This document shows, in pieces, positions 17,144 through 28,614 of a DNA stretch of 64,000 nucleotides. Numbering within the stretch: the first letter of the stretch is position 1; every line of letters starts with the position of its first letter. The stretch is from positions 49,225 through 113,224 of the forward strand of contig NZ_JACCPY010000011.1 in the NCBI RefSeq assembly GCF_013426975.1, written 5' to 3'. The position numbers and the translations under genes are program-made. A model generated the notes under the pieces. The model worked only from the letters and a program-made list of their open reading frames with translations. It was not told where the DNA came from and searched no databases. The DNA comes from Sphaerotilus sulfidivorans (GTDB lineage Bacteria; Pseudomonadota; Gammaproteobacteria; Burkholderiales; Burkholderiaceae_C).

Positions 17144-17899
17144 ATGCCCAAGCCCGCGAAGTCTGTTGCCCGTCCGCTGTCCGCCATTCTTCCCAGAACC
17201 ACGCTCGACCGCTCGCGCCATGCCGCGCCGCAGGTCTTCGAGCAGCTGCGTGCGCGCATCGTCTCGATGGAACTGGCCCCCGGCAGGGTTCTGGTGCGCA
17301 GCGAGCTGGCCGAGGCCTTCGGCGTGAGCCAGACGCCGATCCGCGACGCGCTGATCAAGCTCGGCGAGGAGGGGCTGGTGCAGATCTTCGCGCAGCACGC
17401 CACCGTGGTCAGCCGCATCGACCTGGCCGCTGCCACCCAGGCGCATCTGCTGCGGCAGGCGCTGGAGCTGGAGATCGTCGAGCGCCTGGCCTGCGGCGAG
17501 GCCGACGCCGCGCTGGAGGCCCGCCTGACCGCCGCACTGGCGCGCCAGCGCGCGCTGCTGGCGCGCCAGGAGGCCACCGGCACGCTGACCGATGCGGACT
17601 GTGTCGAGTTCATCGAGGCCGACCAGGCCTTCCACCAGGCGATGTACGTCGCGCTGGGCCTGGAGGCGCTGTGGACGCTGGTGCGCCGGCAGAGCGGCCA
17701 CATCGACCGGCTGCGCCGGCTGCATCTGCCCGAGGCCGGCAAGGCGGCCTCGGTGCTGCGTCAGCATGAGGCCGTGGCGGCGGCGATCGCCCGGCGCGAT
17801 CCGGCCGCGGCACGCGCCGCACTGCGCGAACACCTCAGCGGCACGCTTGGCCGCATCGACGAGATCCGCAGGCTCTACCCGGAATCGGTCATCGGCTGA
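17144..17899 (+). CDS. GntR-family (FadR/FCD subfamily) transcriptional regulator
   Basis: A 251-residue GntR regulator. The winged HTH covers about residues 25-90, with the signature LVRSELAEAFGVSQTPIRDALIKLGEEGLV. An all-helical FCD effector domain follows, with metal-type residues in EADQAFHQAMY and HEAVAAAIARRDPAAARAALREHL. FCD regulators usually sense small carboxylates. Two starts are possible: ATG at 17123 (MGIEFAAMPK) or ATG at 17144. Neither has a clear ribosome site. A TAGAAT hexamer ending about seven bases before 17144 would give a leaderless message, so the shorter form is preferred. The gene overlaps the 3' end of the convergent AraC gene by 25 bases. Confidence 0.88.
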   Translation: MPKPAKSVARPLSAILPRTTLDRSRHAAPQVFEQLRARIVSMELAPGRVLVRSELAEAFGVSQTPIRDALIKLGEEGLVQIFAQHATVVSRIDLAAATQAHLLRQALELEIVERLACGEADAALEARLTAALARQRALLARQEATGTLTDADCVEFIEADQAFHQAMYVALGLEALWTLVRRQSGHIDRLRRLHLPEAGKAASVLRQHEAVAAAIARRDPAAARAALREHLSGTLGRIDEIRRLYPESVIG

Positions 17900-18699
17900 G
17901 CGCGGCCGGCCTCGCGCGGCGTGGCACCGGTCACCCGGCGGAACATCGCGATGAAGGCCGAGGCGCTGGCATAGCCCAGGTCCAGCGCCACGCTGGCGAC
18001 CTTCTCGCCCGCCTCCAGCCGCGGCAGCGCGCGCACGATGCGCAGGCGCTGGCGCCACTCGGCGAAGCCCATGCCCAGGTCGCGCCGGCAGCGCCGCGCC
18101 AGCGTGCGCTCGGTGCTGTGCACCTGAGCGGCCCAGTCGGCCAGCGAGCGCTCGTCGCCGGGATCGGCCTCCAGCGCGGCCAGCACCGCCGCCAGCGCCG
18201 GATCGCCAGAGCGCGGCAGGTAGCTGCCGATCGCACGCGCCTGCGTCAGCCGGTCGACCAGCACCTGCATCAGCCGCTGCTCCTCGGGGCGGGCGGGCTG
18301 CGCGGGCGGATGCTCTCGCAGGTGCTCGAGCACCGCGCGGGCGATCGGGTCGACCGCCAGCGCGCAGGGCCGGGGCGGCAGCACGCCACACAGCGCCGCA
18401 TCCACATAGAGCGAACTGTGCGTCGCCGCCTGGCGGTTCAGGCCGATGTGCTCGACCTCCGGCGGCAGCCAGATGCCGAACTGCGGCGGCGCCAGGAAGG
18501 TCTGCGCGCCGATCATCTGCACCTCCATCAGCCCGCTGAAGGAATAGACGAACTCGCCCCAGGCGTGGCGATGGCGCTCGTAGCGGGCACGGGCAGGCAT
18601 CGCCGCGGTGCGAAAGACCAGCGGCGCGGGCAGCGCATACGGATAGGGCGCGGCATGCAGCGTCAGGGCGGCATCGGCCTCGGGATCAGAGCGGCGCAT
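17875..18699 (-). CDS. AraC-family transcriptional regulator with cupin sensor domain
   Basis: A 274-residue regulator with an N-terminal cupin (RHRHAWGEFVYSFSGLMEVQ, about residues 37-56) and a C-terminal AraC HTH pair. The HTH region includes SLADWAAQVHSTERTLARR and VASVALDLGYASASAFIAMFRRVTGATP. This is the AraC_binding/HTH_18 layout found beside exporters. It diverges from an EamA exporter starting at 18809 and probably controls it. The ATG at 18699 (MRRSDPEADA) is chosen because it begins just before conserved sequence; upstream in-frame ATGs would run into the exporter's promoter. The inducer is unknown. Confidence 0.88.
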   Translation of the reverse strand: MRRSDPEADAALTLHAAPYPYALPAPLVFRTAAMPARARYERHRHAWGEFVYSFSGLMEVQMIGAQTFLAPPQFGIWLPPEVEHIGLNRQAATHSSLYVDAALCGVLPPRPCALAVDPIARAVLEHLREHPPAQPARPEEQRLMQVLVDRLTQARAIGSYLPRSGDPALAAVLAALEADPGDERSLADWAAQVHSTERTLARRCRRDLGMGFAEWRQRLRIVRALPRLEAGEKVASVALDLGYASASAFIAMFRRVTGATPREAGRAQPMTDSG

Positions 18700-18808
18700 G
18701 GGTGGAAGAAGCGAGGAGGACGGCCGCGTGAACGGCTGTCGGTGCGACGGCATCGATTGTCCGGGATTCGACATCTGCCGCATCGGCGCCAAACCAGAAT
18801 CCCGGCTC

Positions 18809-19783
18809 ATGAACTCCCGACTGCCCCTGGACGGCCGTGCCGCCGCGCTGATGACCCTGCTGTGCCTGCTGTGGAGCCTGCAGCAGATCTCGATGAAGGC
18901 GGCCGCGCCGGAGATCGCGCCGATGATGATGATTGCGTTGCGCTCCGGGCTGGCCGCGCTGCTGCTGGGCGCGCTGATGGCGCGGCGGGGCGAATTGCCG
19001 CAGCTCGCCAGCGGGCGCTGGAAGCCGGGGCTGCTGGCCGGCGCGCTGTTTGCCCTCGAGTATGTGCTGGTGTCGGAGGCGCTGGCCTACACCCAGGCCG
19101 CGCATGTGCTGGTCTTTCTCTACACCTCGCCGATCTTCGCCGCGCTGGGCCTGCACCTGCGGCTGCACGAGGAGCGGCTGGCGCCGCTGCAGTGGGGCGG
19201 CATCGGGCTGGCCTTTCTCGGCATCGCGGTGGCCTTTCTCGATCCGGGCGCCGGCCTGGAGATGAACGCGCGGGTGCTGCTGGGCGACGCGATGGCGCTG
19301 CTGGCCGGCGCCGCATGGGGCGCCACCACCGTGGTGATCCGCTGCTCGCGGCTGTCGTCGGCGCCGGCCACCGAGACGCTGCTCTACCAGCTGCTGGGCG
19401 CGTTCGTGCTGCTGCTGCCGCTGGCCTGGGCCGGCGGGCGCGACCATTTCGCGCCCGGCGCCGCCGGCTGGGGCCATCTGCTGTTCCAGAGCGTGATCGT
19501 CTCCTTCGCCAGCTTCCTGGCCTGGTGCTGGCTGCTGCGGCGCTATCTGGCCTCGCGGCTGGGCGTGTTCTCCTTCCTGACGCCGCTGCTGGGCGTGCTG
19601 CTGGGCGCGGTGCTGCTGGGCGAGATGCCCTCGCACGGCTTTCTGGTCGGCGGCGTGATGGTGCTGGCCGGCATCGGCCTGGTCAGCGCGCACGGCCTGC
19701 TGGGCGAGTGGCTGGCCGCGCGGACCGCGGCGCCCGCACTGGCGAGCCCGGGCAAGCGGATGTCGGAATCGGACAAGCCCTGA
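18809..19783 (+). CDS. EamA/DMT-family transporter (RhaT/YdcZ-like exporter)
   Basis: A 324-residue inner-membrane protein with about ten hydrophobic segments and two EamA repeats. The first contains SLQQISMKAAAPEIAPMMM and the second starts near GDAMALLAGAAWGATTVV. The motif VFLYTSPIFAALGLHL and the C-terminal FLTPLLGVLLGAVLLGE are typical of drug/metabolite transporters. The substrate is probably an amino acid or another small metabolite for efflux, but this cannot be told from the sequence. The ATG at 18809 is followed at once by the first membrane segment; upstream open sequence overlaps the divergent AraC gene. Confidence 0.9.
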   Translation: MNSRLPLDGRAAALMTLLCLLWSLQQISMKAAAPEIAPMMMIALRSGLAALLLGALMARRGELPQLASGRWKPGLLAGALFALEYVLVSEALAYTQAAHVLVFLYTSPIFAALGLHLRLHEERLAPLQWGGIGLAFLGIAVAFLDPGAGLEMNARVLLGDAMALLAGAAWGATTVVIRCSRLSSAPATETLLYQLLGAFVLLLPLAWAGGRDHFAPGAAGWGHLLFQSVIVSFASFLAWCWLLRRYLASRLGVFSFLTPLLGVLLGAVLLGEMPSHGFLVGGVMVLAGIGLVSAHGLLGEWLAARTAAPALASPGKRMSESDKP

Positions 19784-19811
19784 GGGGGCGGACTGCCGAC
19801 AGTGGAGCCCG

Positions 19812-19830
19812 GCGGACCGCAGCGGTCCGC
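19812..19830 (+). terminator. GC-rich hairpin upstream of purU, possible weak terminator
   Basis: GCGGACCG, loop CAG, CGGTCCGC forms a perfect 8-bp hairpin 28 bases after the exporter stop and 20 bases before purU. Only GTTT follows, so as an intrinsic terminator it is weak. It might instead modulate purU translation. Confidence 0.4.
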
Positions 19831-19850
19831 GTTTCGCAAGGTGGCTCCCG

Positions 19851-20732
19851 ATGTCCATGTCCGACTCTCCCTCGCCGCGTCGCTACGCGCTCACGCTGGC
19901 CTGCCGCAGCGCCGCCGGCCAGGTGGCCGCGGTGGCGGCCTTTCTCGGCCGGCACCAGGCCTATGTCGAGCAGTTCACCGTCTACGACGACCCGCCGACC
20001 GCGCGCTTCTTCGTGCGCGCGGTCTTCCGCCGCGCCGAGGCCCGCGCCGACGACCTCGGGCGGCTGCGCCAGGAATTCGCCGTGCTGGCGCCGCAGTGCG
20101 ATGCGCTGCAGTGGCAGGTGCATGACCTGGCCCAGCCGCTGCGCGTGCTGCTGATGGTGTCCCGGCTCGACCACTGCCTGGTCGAGCTGCTGGCCGGCTG
20201 GAAGCATGGCGAGCTGCCGATGCAGCCGGTGGCCGTCGTCTCCAACCACGAGACGCTGCGCGGTCTGGCCGAGGCCCACGGCCTGCCCTTCCACTGCCTG
20301 CCGGTCACGCCCGAGACCAAGGCGGCGCAGGAAGAGCGACTGCTCGGGCTGGTGCACGACACCGGCGCCGATCTGGTGGTGCTGGCGCGCTACATGCAGG
20401 TGCTGTCGGATGCGCTGTGCACCCGCCTGGCAGGCCGGGTCATCAACATCCACCACGGTTTCCTGCCGGCCTTCAAGGGCGCTCGGCCCTATCACCAGGC
20501 CTTCGAGCGTGGCGTGAAGCTCATCGGCGCCACCGCCCACTTCGCCACGCCCGACCTCGACGAGGGCCCGATCATCGAGCAGGCCACCGATCGGGTCGAC
20601 CATGCGCACAGCCCGGAGGATCTGCTCGCAGTGGGCCGCCAGGTCGAGTCGACGGTGCTGTCGCGCGCGCTGCGCCAGGTGCTCGAGCACCGGGTCTTCA
20701 TCAACGGCCAGCGCACCGTGGTGCTGCGCTGA
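19851..20732 (+). CDS. purU: Formyltetrahydrofolate deformylase
   Basis: A 293-residue PurU, which hydrolyses 10-formyl-THF to formate and THF. An N-terminal ACT domain (about 11-90) is followed by the formyltransferase fold. The catalytic region is [17 protein letters not shown], and the [13 protein letters not shown] segment holds the catalytic Asp. Most relatives have HHSFLPAF; a Gly replaces the Ser here. It precedes sdaA by 13 bases and heads the sarcosine-oxidation block. Demethylation of betaine derivatives loads THF with one-carbon units; PurU would recycle THF and release formate. AAGG lies nine bases before the ATG. Confidence 0.95.
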   Translation: MSMSDSPSPRRYALTLACRSAAGQVAAVAAFLGRHQAYVEQFTVYDDPPTARFFVRAVFRRAEARADDLGRLRQEFAVLAPQCDALQWQVHDLAQPLRVLLMVSRLDHCLVELLAGWKHGELPMQPVAVVSNHETLRGLAEAHGLPFHCLPVTPETKAAQEERLLGLVHDTGADLVVLARYMQVLSDALCTRLAGRVINIHHGFLPAFKGARPYHQAFERGVKLIGATAHFATPDLDEGPIIEQATDRVDHAHSPEDLLAVGRQVESTVLSRALRQVLEHRVFINGQRTVVLR

Positions 20733-20745
20733 GCCCGGAGGCATC

Positions 20746-22122
<1,377 letters not shown>

Positions 22123-23179
22123 ACGCAGCGTCGACGACCTGACGGGCGCAGCAGCAGAGTCCCCCCCGCGTGATTCACGCCCGCTGAGCGTCGGCTTCGT
22201 GCTGATGCCCGGCTTCACGATGGTGGCCTTTTCCGGCTTCGTCGACGCGCTGCGCCTGGCCGCCGACGAGGGCGACCGCAGCCGTCCGCTGCACTGCCGC
22301 TGGAGCGTGCTGGCCGAGGAGCTGCGCCCGGTGAGCGCCAGCAACGGCATCGAGCTGATGCCCACCGAGCGCTTCCGCAATCCCTCCGGCTTCGACTATC
22401 TGGTGGTCGTCGGCGGGCTGCTGCCGGGCACGCGCCGGCTGAGCCCGGCGCTGCAGGACTTCCTGCGCCTGGCCGCTGCCCGCGCGGTGCCGCTGGTCGG
22501 GCTGTGCACCGGCTCCTTCGTGCTGGCGCGCGCCGGGCTGATGCGGGGGCGCCGCGTCTGCGTGAGCTGGTTCCATCACCAGGACTTCCTGCGCGAGTTT
22601 CCCGGCCTGCGCGCCGAGTCGCACGAGATGTTCGTGGTCGACCGCGACCGCCTGACCTGCGCCGGCGGCACCAGCGTCGTGCATCTGGCGGCCTGGCTGA
22701 TCGAGCGCCACTGCGGCCGCGCGGCCGCGTCGAAGGCGCTGCGCATCCTGCTGGAGGAAGGGGCGCTTCCGGCGCGCACGCCCCAGCCCCAGCCCAGCTT
22801 CGCCGAGCGCACCGACGACCCGCGCGTGCGCCAGGCGATCTGGCTGATGGAGCAGAACCTGGCCAGCCCGATGCCGCTGCAGGAGGTGGCGCAGAGCGTC
22901 AGCATGAGCCTGCGCCACCTCGAGCGCTGCTTCCGCCAGGCCATCGGCATGGGGCCGCACGAGTTCTCGGTGCGGCTGCGGCTGCGCCATGCGCACTGGA
23001 TGACGCAGCACACCCGGCTGCCGCTGTCGCAGATCGCGCTGGAATGCGGCTTCGGCGACAGCGCCGGCTTCTCGCGGCGCTTCCGCGAGGTCTTCGGCTA
23101 CCCGGCCAGCGCGCTGCGCCGCGGCAAGGTCGACGCGCTGGCGATGAGCGATCCGCTGGCCCTGCCCGCGACTTGAGCC

Positions 23180-23217
23180 TGTCGTGATCCGACAAGAGGG
23201 TGTCGCGATGCGGCAAT
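23180..23217 (+). promoter_or_regulatory. 21-bp tandem regulatory element upstream of soxB
   Basis: Two direct copies 21 bp apart: TGTCG-TGATCC-GACAAG (23180-23196) and TGTCG-CGATGC-GGCAAT (23201-23217). The second copy ends 60 bases before the soxB ATG. The same element precedes five other choline/betaine transcription units in the window. Paired direct repeats two helical turns apart are typical of AraC-family activators. Confidence 0.7.
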
Positions 23218-23276
23218 CGCGCCCGGGGTCGGACACGAAGAATGGACCCATCCCGATCAGCCAGGAGTCCAGACAA

Positions 23277-24533
23277 ATGTCAGGCCAGACCTATTCATGG
23301 TGGAGCCTTTTCAAGAACGGCCTGAGCCACCACAGGACGTGGGAGCCGGCGTGGACGCGCCGGCCGCTGCAGTCCGGCTACGACGTGGTCATCATCGGCG
23401 GGGGCGGGCACGGCCTGGCCACCGCCTACTACCTCGCGAAGAACCACAAGGCGGGCCGCATCGCGGTGCTGGAGAAGGGCTACCTGGGCGGTGGCAACAC
23501 CGCGCGCAACACCACCATCGTGCGCTCGAACTACCTGTGGGACGAGGCGGCGCTGCTGTACGAGCACGGCATGAAGCTCTGGGAGGGCCTGACCGAGGAC
23601 CTCAACTTCAACGTGATGTTCAGCCAGCGCGGCGTCTTCAACCTGGGACACACGCTGCAGGACATGCGCGACATCGAACGCCGCGTCAACGCCAACCGGC
23701 TGCAGGGGGTGGATGCGCATGTGCTGACGCGCGACGAGGTGGCGGAGAAGATTCCGCAGCTCGACTGCAGCCGGCGCAGCCGCTATCCGGTGCTGGGCGC
23801 GAGCTGGCAGCCGCGCGCGGGCATTGCGCACCATGATGCGGTGGCGCGGGGCTTCGCACGGGCCGCGAGCCGCCTGGGCGTGGACCTGATCGAGAACTGC
23901 GAGGTGACCGGCCTGGACATCCAGGGCGGCCGCGTGCAGGGCGTGCAGACCAGCCAGGGCTATGTGAAGGCGGGCCGTGTGGGCTGCGTGGCCGCGGGCC
24001 ACTCGTCGGTGCTGGCGCGCATGGCCGGCATCCGGCTGCCGATCGAGAGCCATCCGCTGCAGGCGTTCGTGAGCGAGTCGATGCAGCGCGTGATCGACAC
24101 CGTCATCATGAGCAACGCGGTGCACGGCTATCTCAGCCAGTCCGACAAGGGCGAGCTGGTGATCGGCGCGGGCATCGACAGCTACCTGGGCTACGGCCAG
24201 CGCGGCAGCCCGCATGTCATCGACCACACCGCGGCGGCCATCATCGAGCTGTTCCCGCAGTTCTCGCGGGTGCGCATGAACCGGCAGTGGGGCGGCATCG
24301 TGGACGTGTCGCCGGACGCCTGCCCGATCATCAGCAAGACGAAGGTGCAGGGCCTGTACTTCAACTGCGGCTGGGGCACCGGGGGCTTCAAGGCGACGCC
24401 AGGCTCGGGCCATGTGTTCGCGCACACCATCGCCAACGACCGGCCGCACCCGCTCAACGAGGCCTTCTCGATCGACCGCTTCCACAGCGGCCACCTGATC
24501 GACGAGCACGGCGCCGCGGCCGTGGCGCACTGA
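23277..24533 (+). CDS. soxB: Sarcosine oxidase beta subunit
   Basis: A 418-residue SoxB, the usual length. The FAD-binding motif [20 protein letters not shown] is at about 35-54. The segment [13 protein letters not shown] near 181-193 lies where heterotetrameric enzymes carry the covalently bound FMN histidine. The C-terminus has the [13 protein letters not shown] motif. With SoxA, SoxG and SoxD it oxidises sarcosine to glycine, giving 5,10-methylene-THF and hydrogen peroxide. The ATG at 23277 follows CAGGAG. Upstream is the tandem regulatory element at 23180-23217, so soxBDAG probably has its own inducible promoter. Confidence 0.96.
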   Translation: MSGQTYSWWSLFKNGLSHHRTWEPAWTRRPLQSGYDVVIIGGGGHGLATAYYLAKNHKAGRIAVLEKGYLGGGNTARNTTIVRSNYLWDEAALLYEHGMKLWEGLTEDLNFNVMFSQRGVFNLGHTLQDMRDIERRVNANRLQGVDAHVLTRDEVAEKIPQLDCSRRSRYPVLGASWQPRAGIAHHDAVARGFARAASRLGVDLIENCEVTGLDIQGGRVQGVQTSQGYVKAGRVGCVAAGHSSVLARMAGIRLPIESHPLQAFVSESMQRVIDTVIMSNAVHGYLSQSDKGELVIGAGIDSYLGYGQRGSPHVIDHTAAAIIELFPQFSRVRMNRQWGGIVDVSPDACPIISKTKVQGLYFNCGWGTGGFKATPGSGHVFAHTIANDRPHPLNEAFSIDRFHSGHLIDEHGAAAVAH

Positions 24534-24578
24534 GTCCGCTCGGCCCTTCGCATCTCTTTTCCGCAGGACACCCATCCC

Positions 24579-24896
24579 ATGCTGCGACTGCACTGCCCGC
24601 ACTGCGACGAACTCCGTGACGAGGAGGAGTTCAGCTACGCCGGCGAGGCCTACATCGCCCGCCCCGAGAACCCCGCCGAGGTCGACGACGCGACCTGGGG
24701 CGACTACCTCTTCATGCGCCGCAACCTCAAGGGCTGGTTCTGGGAGCAGTGGCAGCACTCGGCGGCGTGCCGCAAGGTGTTCGCGGTGCGCCGCCACACC
24801 GCGACCTACGAGATCTCGGGCAGCTGGACGCTGGCCGAAGGCAAGCCGCTGTTCGAGGCGGAAATGAAGGCCCAGCGCCAGGGAGAGCACGCATGA
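24579..24896 (+). CDS. soxD: Sarcosine oxidase delta subunit
   Basis: A 105-residue SoxD. It binds zinc in the heterotetramer; the N-terminal LHCPHCDELRDEEEF supplies two of the ligands, with a further Cys in HSAACRKVFAV. The motif WGDYLFMRRNLKGWFWEQW is diagnostic for the subunit. It lies 45 bases after soxB and overlaps soxA by four bases (ATGA), so expression of the two is translationally coupled. Confidence 0.95.
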   Translation: MLRLHCPHCDELRDEEEFSYAGEAYIARPENPAEVDDATWGDYLFMRRNLKGWFWEQWQHSAACRKVFAVRRHTATYEISGSWTLAEGKPLFEAEMKAQRQGEHA

Positions 24897-27800
24897 CCGC
24901 GCGTCGCGTCGACATCGCCGGCACCCGCATCGACCGCCGCCGGCCGGTCCGCTTCCAGTTCGACGGCGAGGCGCTGTCGGGCTTTGCCGGCGACACGCTG
25001 GCCTCGGCGCTGCTGGCCTCGGGCAAGCTGCGCCTGGCGCGCAGCTTCAAGTACGGCCGCCCGCGCGGCCTGATCGGCGCCGGCCCCGAAGAGCCCAACG
25101 CGCTGGTGCAGATGGAGGAGGGCGCGCACACGGTGCCCAACATCAAGGCCACGCAGGCCGAGCTCTACGAGGGCCTGAAGGCCGGCTCGACCTCGGGCTG
25201 GCCCTCGCTGGACTTCGATCTGAAGGCCGTCATCGGCAGCGCCTCGCGCTTCATGCCGGCGGGCTTCTACAGCAAGACCTTCAAGTGGCCACGCAGCTTC
25301 TGGCCGGCCTACGAGGCGGTGATCCGCAAGTTCGCCGGCTTCGGCAGCGCACCCGTCGAGCCCGATCCGGAGCACTACGACCATCTCTACCACCATGTCG
25401 ACGTGCTGGTGGTCGGGGGCGGTGCCGCCGGCCTGCTGGCGGCGCTGCAGGCCGGCCGCGCCGGGCTGAAGACGATCCTGGTCGACGAGCAGAACGAGCC
25501 GGGCGGCTGGCTGCTGTCGGACCCGGGCGCGAACATCGACGGCCGCGACCGCGATGCCTTCCTGGCCGCGACGCTGGCCGAGCTGGCGGCGATGCCGCAT
25601 GTCACCTGCCTGAGCCGCACCACCGCCTTCGGCCTCTACCAGGACAACCTGGTGCTGGCGGTCGAGCTGATGCAGGACCACCTGCCGATCGGCACCCGCG
25701 ACCCGCACCTGCCGCGCCAGCGGCAGCACAAGATCCGCGCCCACCAGGTGGTGCTGGCCACCGGCGCGATCGAGCGCCCGCTGGTCTTCGGCAACAACGA
25801 CCTGCCCGGCGTGATGACCGTCTCGGCCGGCCAGACCTTCCTGCGCCGCTACGGCGTGCGGGTGGGCGACACGGTGGTGGTCACCGGCACCAGCGACCTG
25901 ATCTACGACGCGGCCAACGCGCTGGCCGCCGCCGGCGCCCGGGTCCATGTGGTCGATCCGCGCCACAACGGCTTCGCCCGGCGCCTGGAGGCGGGCATCA
26001 CCGTGCACCAGGGCTTTGCGGTGGCCGAGGCGCGCGGACGCAGCCAGGTCCGGGCCGCGCGCCTGGTCAAGCTGCACCCCGACCGCGACGAGGTCGCCGG
26101 CAGCGGCCCGACGATCCGCTGCGACGCACTGCTGAGTTCCGGCGGCCTGTCGCCCACGGTGCACCTGTTCTGCCATGACGGCCGCCGCCCGACCTGGGAC
26201 GAGCGCGTCGCCGCCTTCGTCGCGCCGCGCCAGGGCCGCGAGGGCGTGGCCTGCGTCGGTGCGGTCACCGGCGCCTTCGAGCTGCAGGAGTCGCTGGCCC
26301 AGACCACCGAGGCGATGCAGCAGGTGCTGCGCCTGCTGGGCACGCCGGCGCTGCTGGCCGCGCCGGTGTGCCGCAGCGCGCCGCGCCAGGGCGCACGCCC
26401 GATGTTCCGCGTGCCCGACGGCCGCCCCGAGGGCACCGGCGCCAAGGCCTTCGTCGACTACCAGAACGATGTCACCGCCGCCGACATCGAGCTGTCCATC
26501 CGCGAGAACTGGCAGCACATCGAGCATGTCAAGCGCTTCACCGCCCTGGGCTTCGGCACCGACCAGGGCAAGCTGTCCAATGTCAACGGCTTCGTCATCG
26601 CCGCGCGGGCGCTGAAGCGCCCGGTCGCCGAGGTCAGCACCACCACCTACCGCCCCGCCTACACCCCGGTGAGCCTCGGCGCGCTGGCCGGCACGATGGA
26701 GGGCGAGACCTTCGATCCGGTGCGCACCACCGCGATCCACGCCAGCCATGTCGCCCGCCAGGCCGAGCTGGAGCCGGTCGGCAACTGGATGCGCCCCTGG
26801 TACTTCCCCAAGAAGGGCGAGGACATGCACGCCGCGGTGGCGCGCGAGTGCCGCGCCGCGCGCTCCGGCGTGGCCGTCATGGACGCCTCCACGCTGGGCA
26901 AGATCCAGATCGACGGGCCGGACGCGCGCGAGTTCCTCAACCGCGTCTACGCCAACGCCTGGAGCCAGCTCGCGCCGGGCAAGTGCCGCTACGGCCTGAT
27001 GCTCGACGAGAACGGCATGGTCATGGACGACGGCGTCACCGCCTGCATCCACGACCAGCAGTTCTACATGACCACCACCACCGGGGGCGCCGCCAAGGTG
27101 CTCAACTGGCTGGAGCGCTGGCACCAGACCGAGTGGCCCGAGCTGCGGGTCTGGATGACCTCGGTCACCGACCACTGGTCCACCGTCGCCCTCGTCGGCC
27201 CGAAGTCCCGCCAGGTGCTCGCCCGGCTGTGCAAGGACATCGATCTCTCGCCGGAGAAGTTCAAGTTCATGGACTGGCGCGCCGGCACCGTCGCCGGCCT
27301 GCCCTGCCGGGTCTTTCGCATCAGCTTCTCGGGCGAGGTGAGCTACGAGCTCAACGTCGAGTCCGGCTACGGCCAGGCGCTCTGGGAAGCGGTGATGGAA
27401 GCCGGCGCCGACTTCGACATCACCCCCTACGGCACCGAGAGCATGCATGTGCTGCGCGCCGAGAAGGGCTTCATCATCGTCGGCCAGGACACCGACGGCT
27501 CGATGAGCCCGCACGACCTGGCCATGGGCTGGGCGGTGAGCACCAAGAAGAAGTACAGCTTCCTGGGCCAGCGCTCGCTCTCGCGCAGCGACACCGCCCG
27601 CACCGACCGCAAGCAGCTCGTCGGCCTGATGCCCGAGGACCCCGCCCTGGTGCTGGCCGAAGGCGCGCAGATCCTCGAGAGCACCGACACCAGCCAGACG
27701 CCGACGCCGATGCTCGGCCATGTCACCAGCAGCTACCTCAGCCCCGAGCTGGGCCGCTCGATCGCGATGGCGGTCGTGCGCGGCGGCGCCCAGCGCGAGG

Positions 27801-27898
27801 GCCAGCGCCTCTTCGCGATGGCCGGCGGCCGCATCACCCCGGTCAAGGTCGTCTCGCCCGTCTTCGTCGATCCCAAGGGAGAACGTCAACATGCCTGA
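24893..27898 (+). CDS. soxA: Sarcosine oxidase alpha subunit
   Basis: A 1001-residue SoxA. The N-terminal ferredoxin-like domain (FDGEALSGFAGDTLASALLASG) lacks cluster cysteines, as usual. An FAD/NAD domain follows (VDVLVVGGGAAGLLAALQAGRAG near 168-190, then LATGAIERPLVFGNNDLPGV). The C-terminal third is a glycine-cleavage-T-like folate domain (FLNRVYANAWSQLAPGKCRYG to KGFIIVGQDTDGS) that takes the methyl carbon onto THF. It overlaps soxD at its start and soxG by eight bases at its end. The folate reaction explains the need for purU and glyA in the same region. Confidence 0.96.
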   Translation: MTARRVDIAGTRIDRRRPVRFQFDGEALSGFAGDTLASALLASGKLRLARSFKYGRPRGLIGAGPEEPNALVQMEEGAHTVPNIKATQAELYEGLKAGSTSGWPSLDFDLKAVIGSASRFMPAGFYSKTFKWPRSFWPAYEAVIRKFAGFGSAPVEPDPEHYDHLYHHVDVLVVGGGAAGLLAALQAGRAGLKTILVDEQNEPGGWLLSDPGANIDGRDRDAFLAATLAELAAMPHVTCLSRTTAFGLYQDNLVLAVELMQDHLPIGTRDPHLPRQRQHKIRAHQVVLATGAIERPLVFGNNDLPGVMTVSAGQTFLRRYGVRVGDTVVVTGTSDLIYDAANALAAAGARVHVVDPRHNGFARRLEAGITVHQGFAVAEARGRSQVRAARLVKLHPDRDEVAGSGPTIRCDALLSSGGLSPTVHLFCHDGRRPTWDERVAAFVAPRQGREGVACVGAVTGAFELQESLAQTTEAMQQVLRLLGTPALLAAPVCRSAPRQGARPMFRVPDGRPEGTGAKAFVDYQNDVTAADIELSIRENWQHIEHVKRFTALGFGTDQGKLSNVNGFVIAARALKRPVAEVSTTTYRPAYTPVSLGALAGTMEGETFDPVRTTAIHASHVARQAELEPVGNWMRPWYFPKKGEDMHAAVARECRAARSGVAVMDASTLGKIQIDGPDAREFLNRVYANAWSQLAPGKCRYGLMLDENGMVMDDGVTACIHDQQFYMTTTTGGAAKVLNWLERWHQTEWPELRVWMTSVTDHWSTVALVGPKSRQVLARLCKDIDLSPEKFKFMDWRAGTVAGLPCRVFRISFSGEVSYELNVESGYGQALWEAVMEAGADFDITPYGTESMHVLRAEKGFIIVGQDTDGSMSPHDLAMGWAVSTKKKYSFLGQRSLSRSDTARTDRKQLVGLMPEDPALVLAEGAQILESTDTSQTPTPMLGHVTSSYLSPELGRSIAMAVVRGGAQREGQRLFAMAGGRITPVKVVSPVFVDPKGERQHA

Positions 27899-28565
27899 AC
27901 TCCGCTCCCCGCTGGCCCATCTGCCGCTCGGCCCGGCCACCCGCGAGCCCGCCGCCCTCACCGCCGCCGAGCTGCCCGACCTGGGCTACCTCGTGCTGCG
28001 CGGCCGCCAGGACGACCCCGCCTTCATGGCCGCCACCGCCGCGGTGCTGGGCGCGCCGCTGCCCGGCCGCCCGCGCTCGGTGCTGCGCGCCCCCGCCGGC
28101 GTCGTCCTCTGGCAGTCGCCCGACGAGTGGTGGCTGCTGTGCGCCCGCGACCAGCGCGACCGCCTGCTCTCCAGCCTGCAGGCCGCGCTGGCCGGCTGCT
28201 TCGCCCAGGTCGTCGACAACAGCGGCGGCTTCACCTCGCTGCGCGTCTCGGGCCTGCCGCACCTGCAGCTGCTGCGCCACCTCACGCCCTACGACGTCGA
28301 GGCGCTGCCCGCCGGCGACTGCGTCTCCACCGTCGTCAGCAAGGCCTCGATGACCATCCTGCGCAGCGACGCCGCAGGCGTCGCGCTGGTCTTCCGCCGC
28401 AGCTTCGCCGACTACCTCTGGCGCCTGATCGAGCGCAGCGCCCGCCCCTACGGCCTGCGCCTCGTCGAGGCCCGCCAGTGCCCCGACACCCTGCTCTCGC
28501 CGCTGCTCGCCGCCCAGCCGGCGCAGGCGCCGGCGCCGGCGCCGGGACAGCGCCGGGCCGCCTGA
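27891..28565 (+). CDS. soxG: Sarcosine oxidase gamma subunit
   Basis: A 224-residue SoxG. Recognisable segments are RAPAGVVLWQSPDEWWLLC and VVDNSGGFTSLRVSG, followed by VVSKASMTILRSDAAGVALVFRRSFADYLW. The subunit helps assemble the heterotetramer and has no separate catalytic motif. The ATG at 27891 overlaps soxA and has AAGGGAGA upstream within soxA. The C-terminal tail of about 20 residues is rich in Ala-Pro and appears dispensable. It is the last structural gene of the soxBDAG operon; the downstream binding-protein gene begins after 49 bases. Confidence 0.93.
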   Translation: MPELRSPLAHLPLGPATREPAALTAAELPDLGYLVLRGRQDDPAFMAATAAVLGAPLPGRPRSVLRAPAGVVLWQSPDEWWLLCARDQRDRLLSSLQAALAGCFAQVVDNSGGFTSLRVSGLPHLQLLRHLTPYDVEALPAGDCVSTVVSKASMTILRSDAAGVALVFRRSFADYLWRLIERSARPYGLRLVEARQCPDTLLSPLLAAQPAQAPAPAPGQRRAA

Positions 28566-28614
28566 GCTTCGCCGACCTTTTCTTCTCGCAGATCGAACAA
28601 AGGACCCCGCACTC

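Noticed and set aside
24806..27961. Very long open frame on the minus strand opposite soxA
   Set aside because: It is low-complexity His/Ala/Gly/Arg-rich sequence with no domain match, a usual mirror frame of high-GC coding DNA. The plus strand encodes a clear SoxA.
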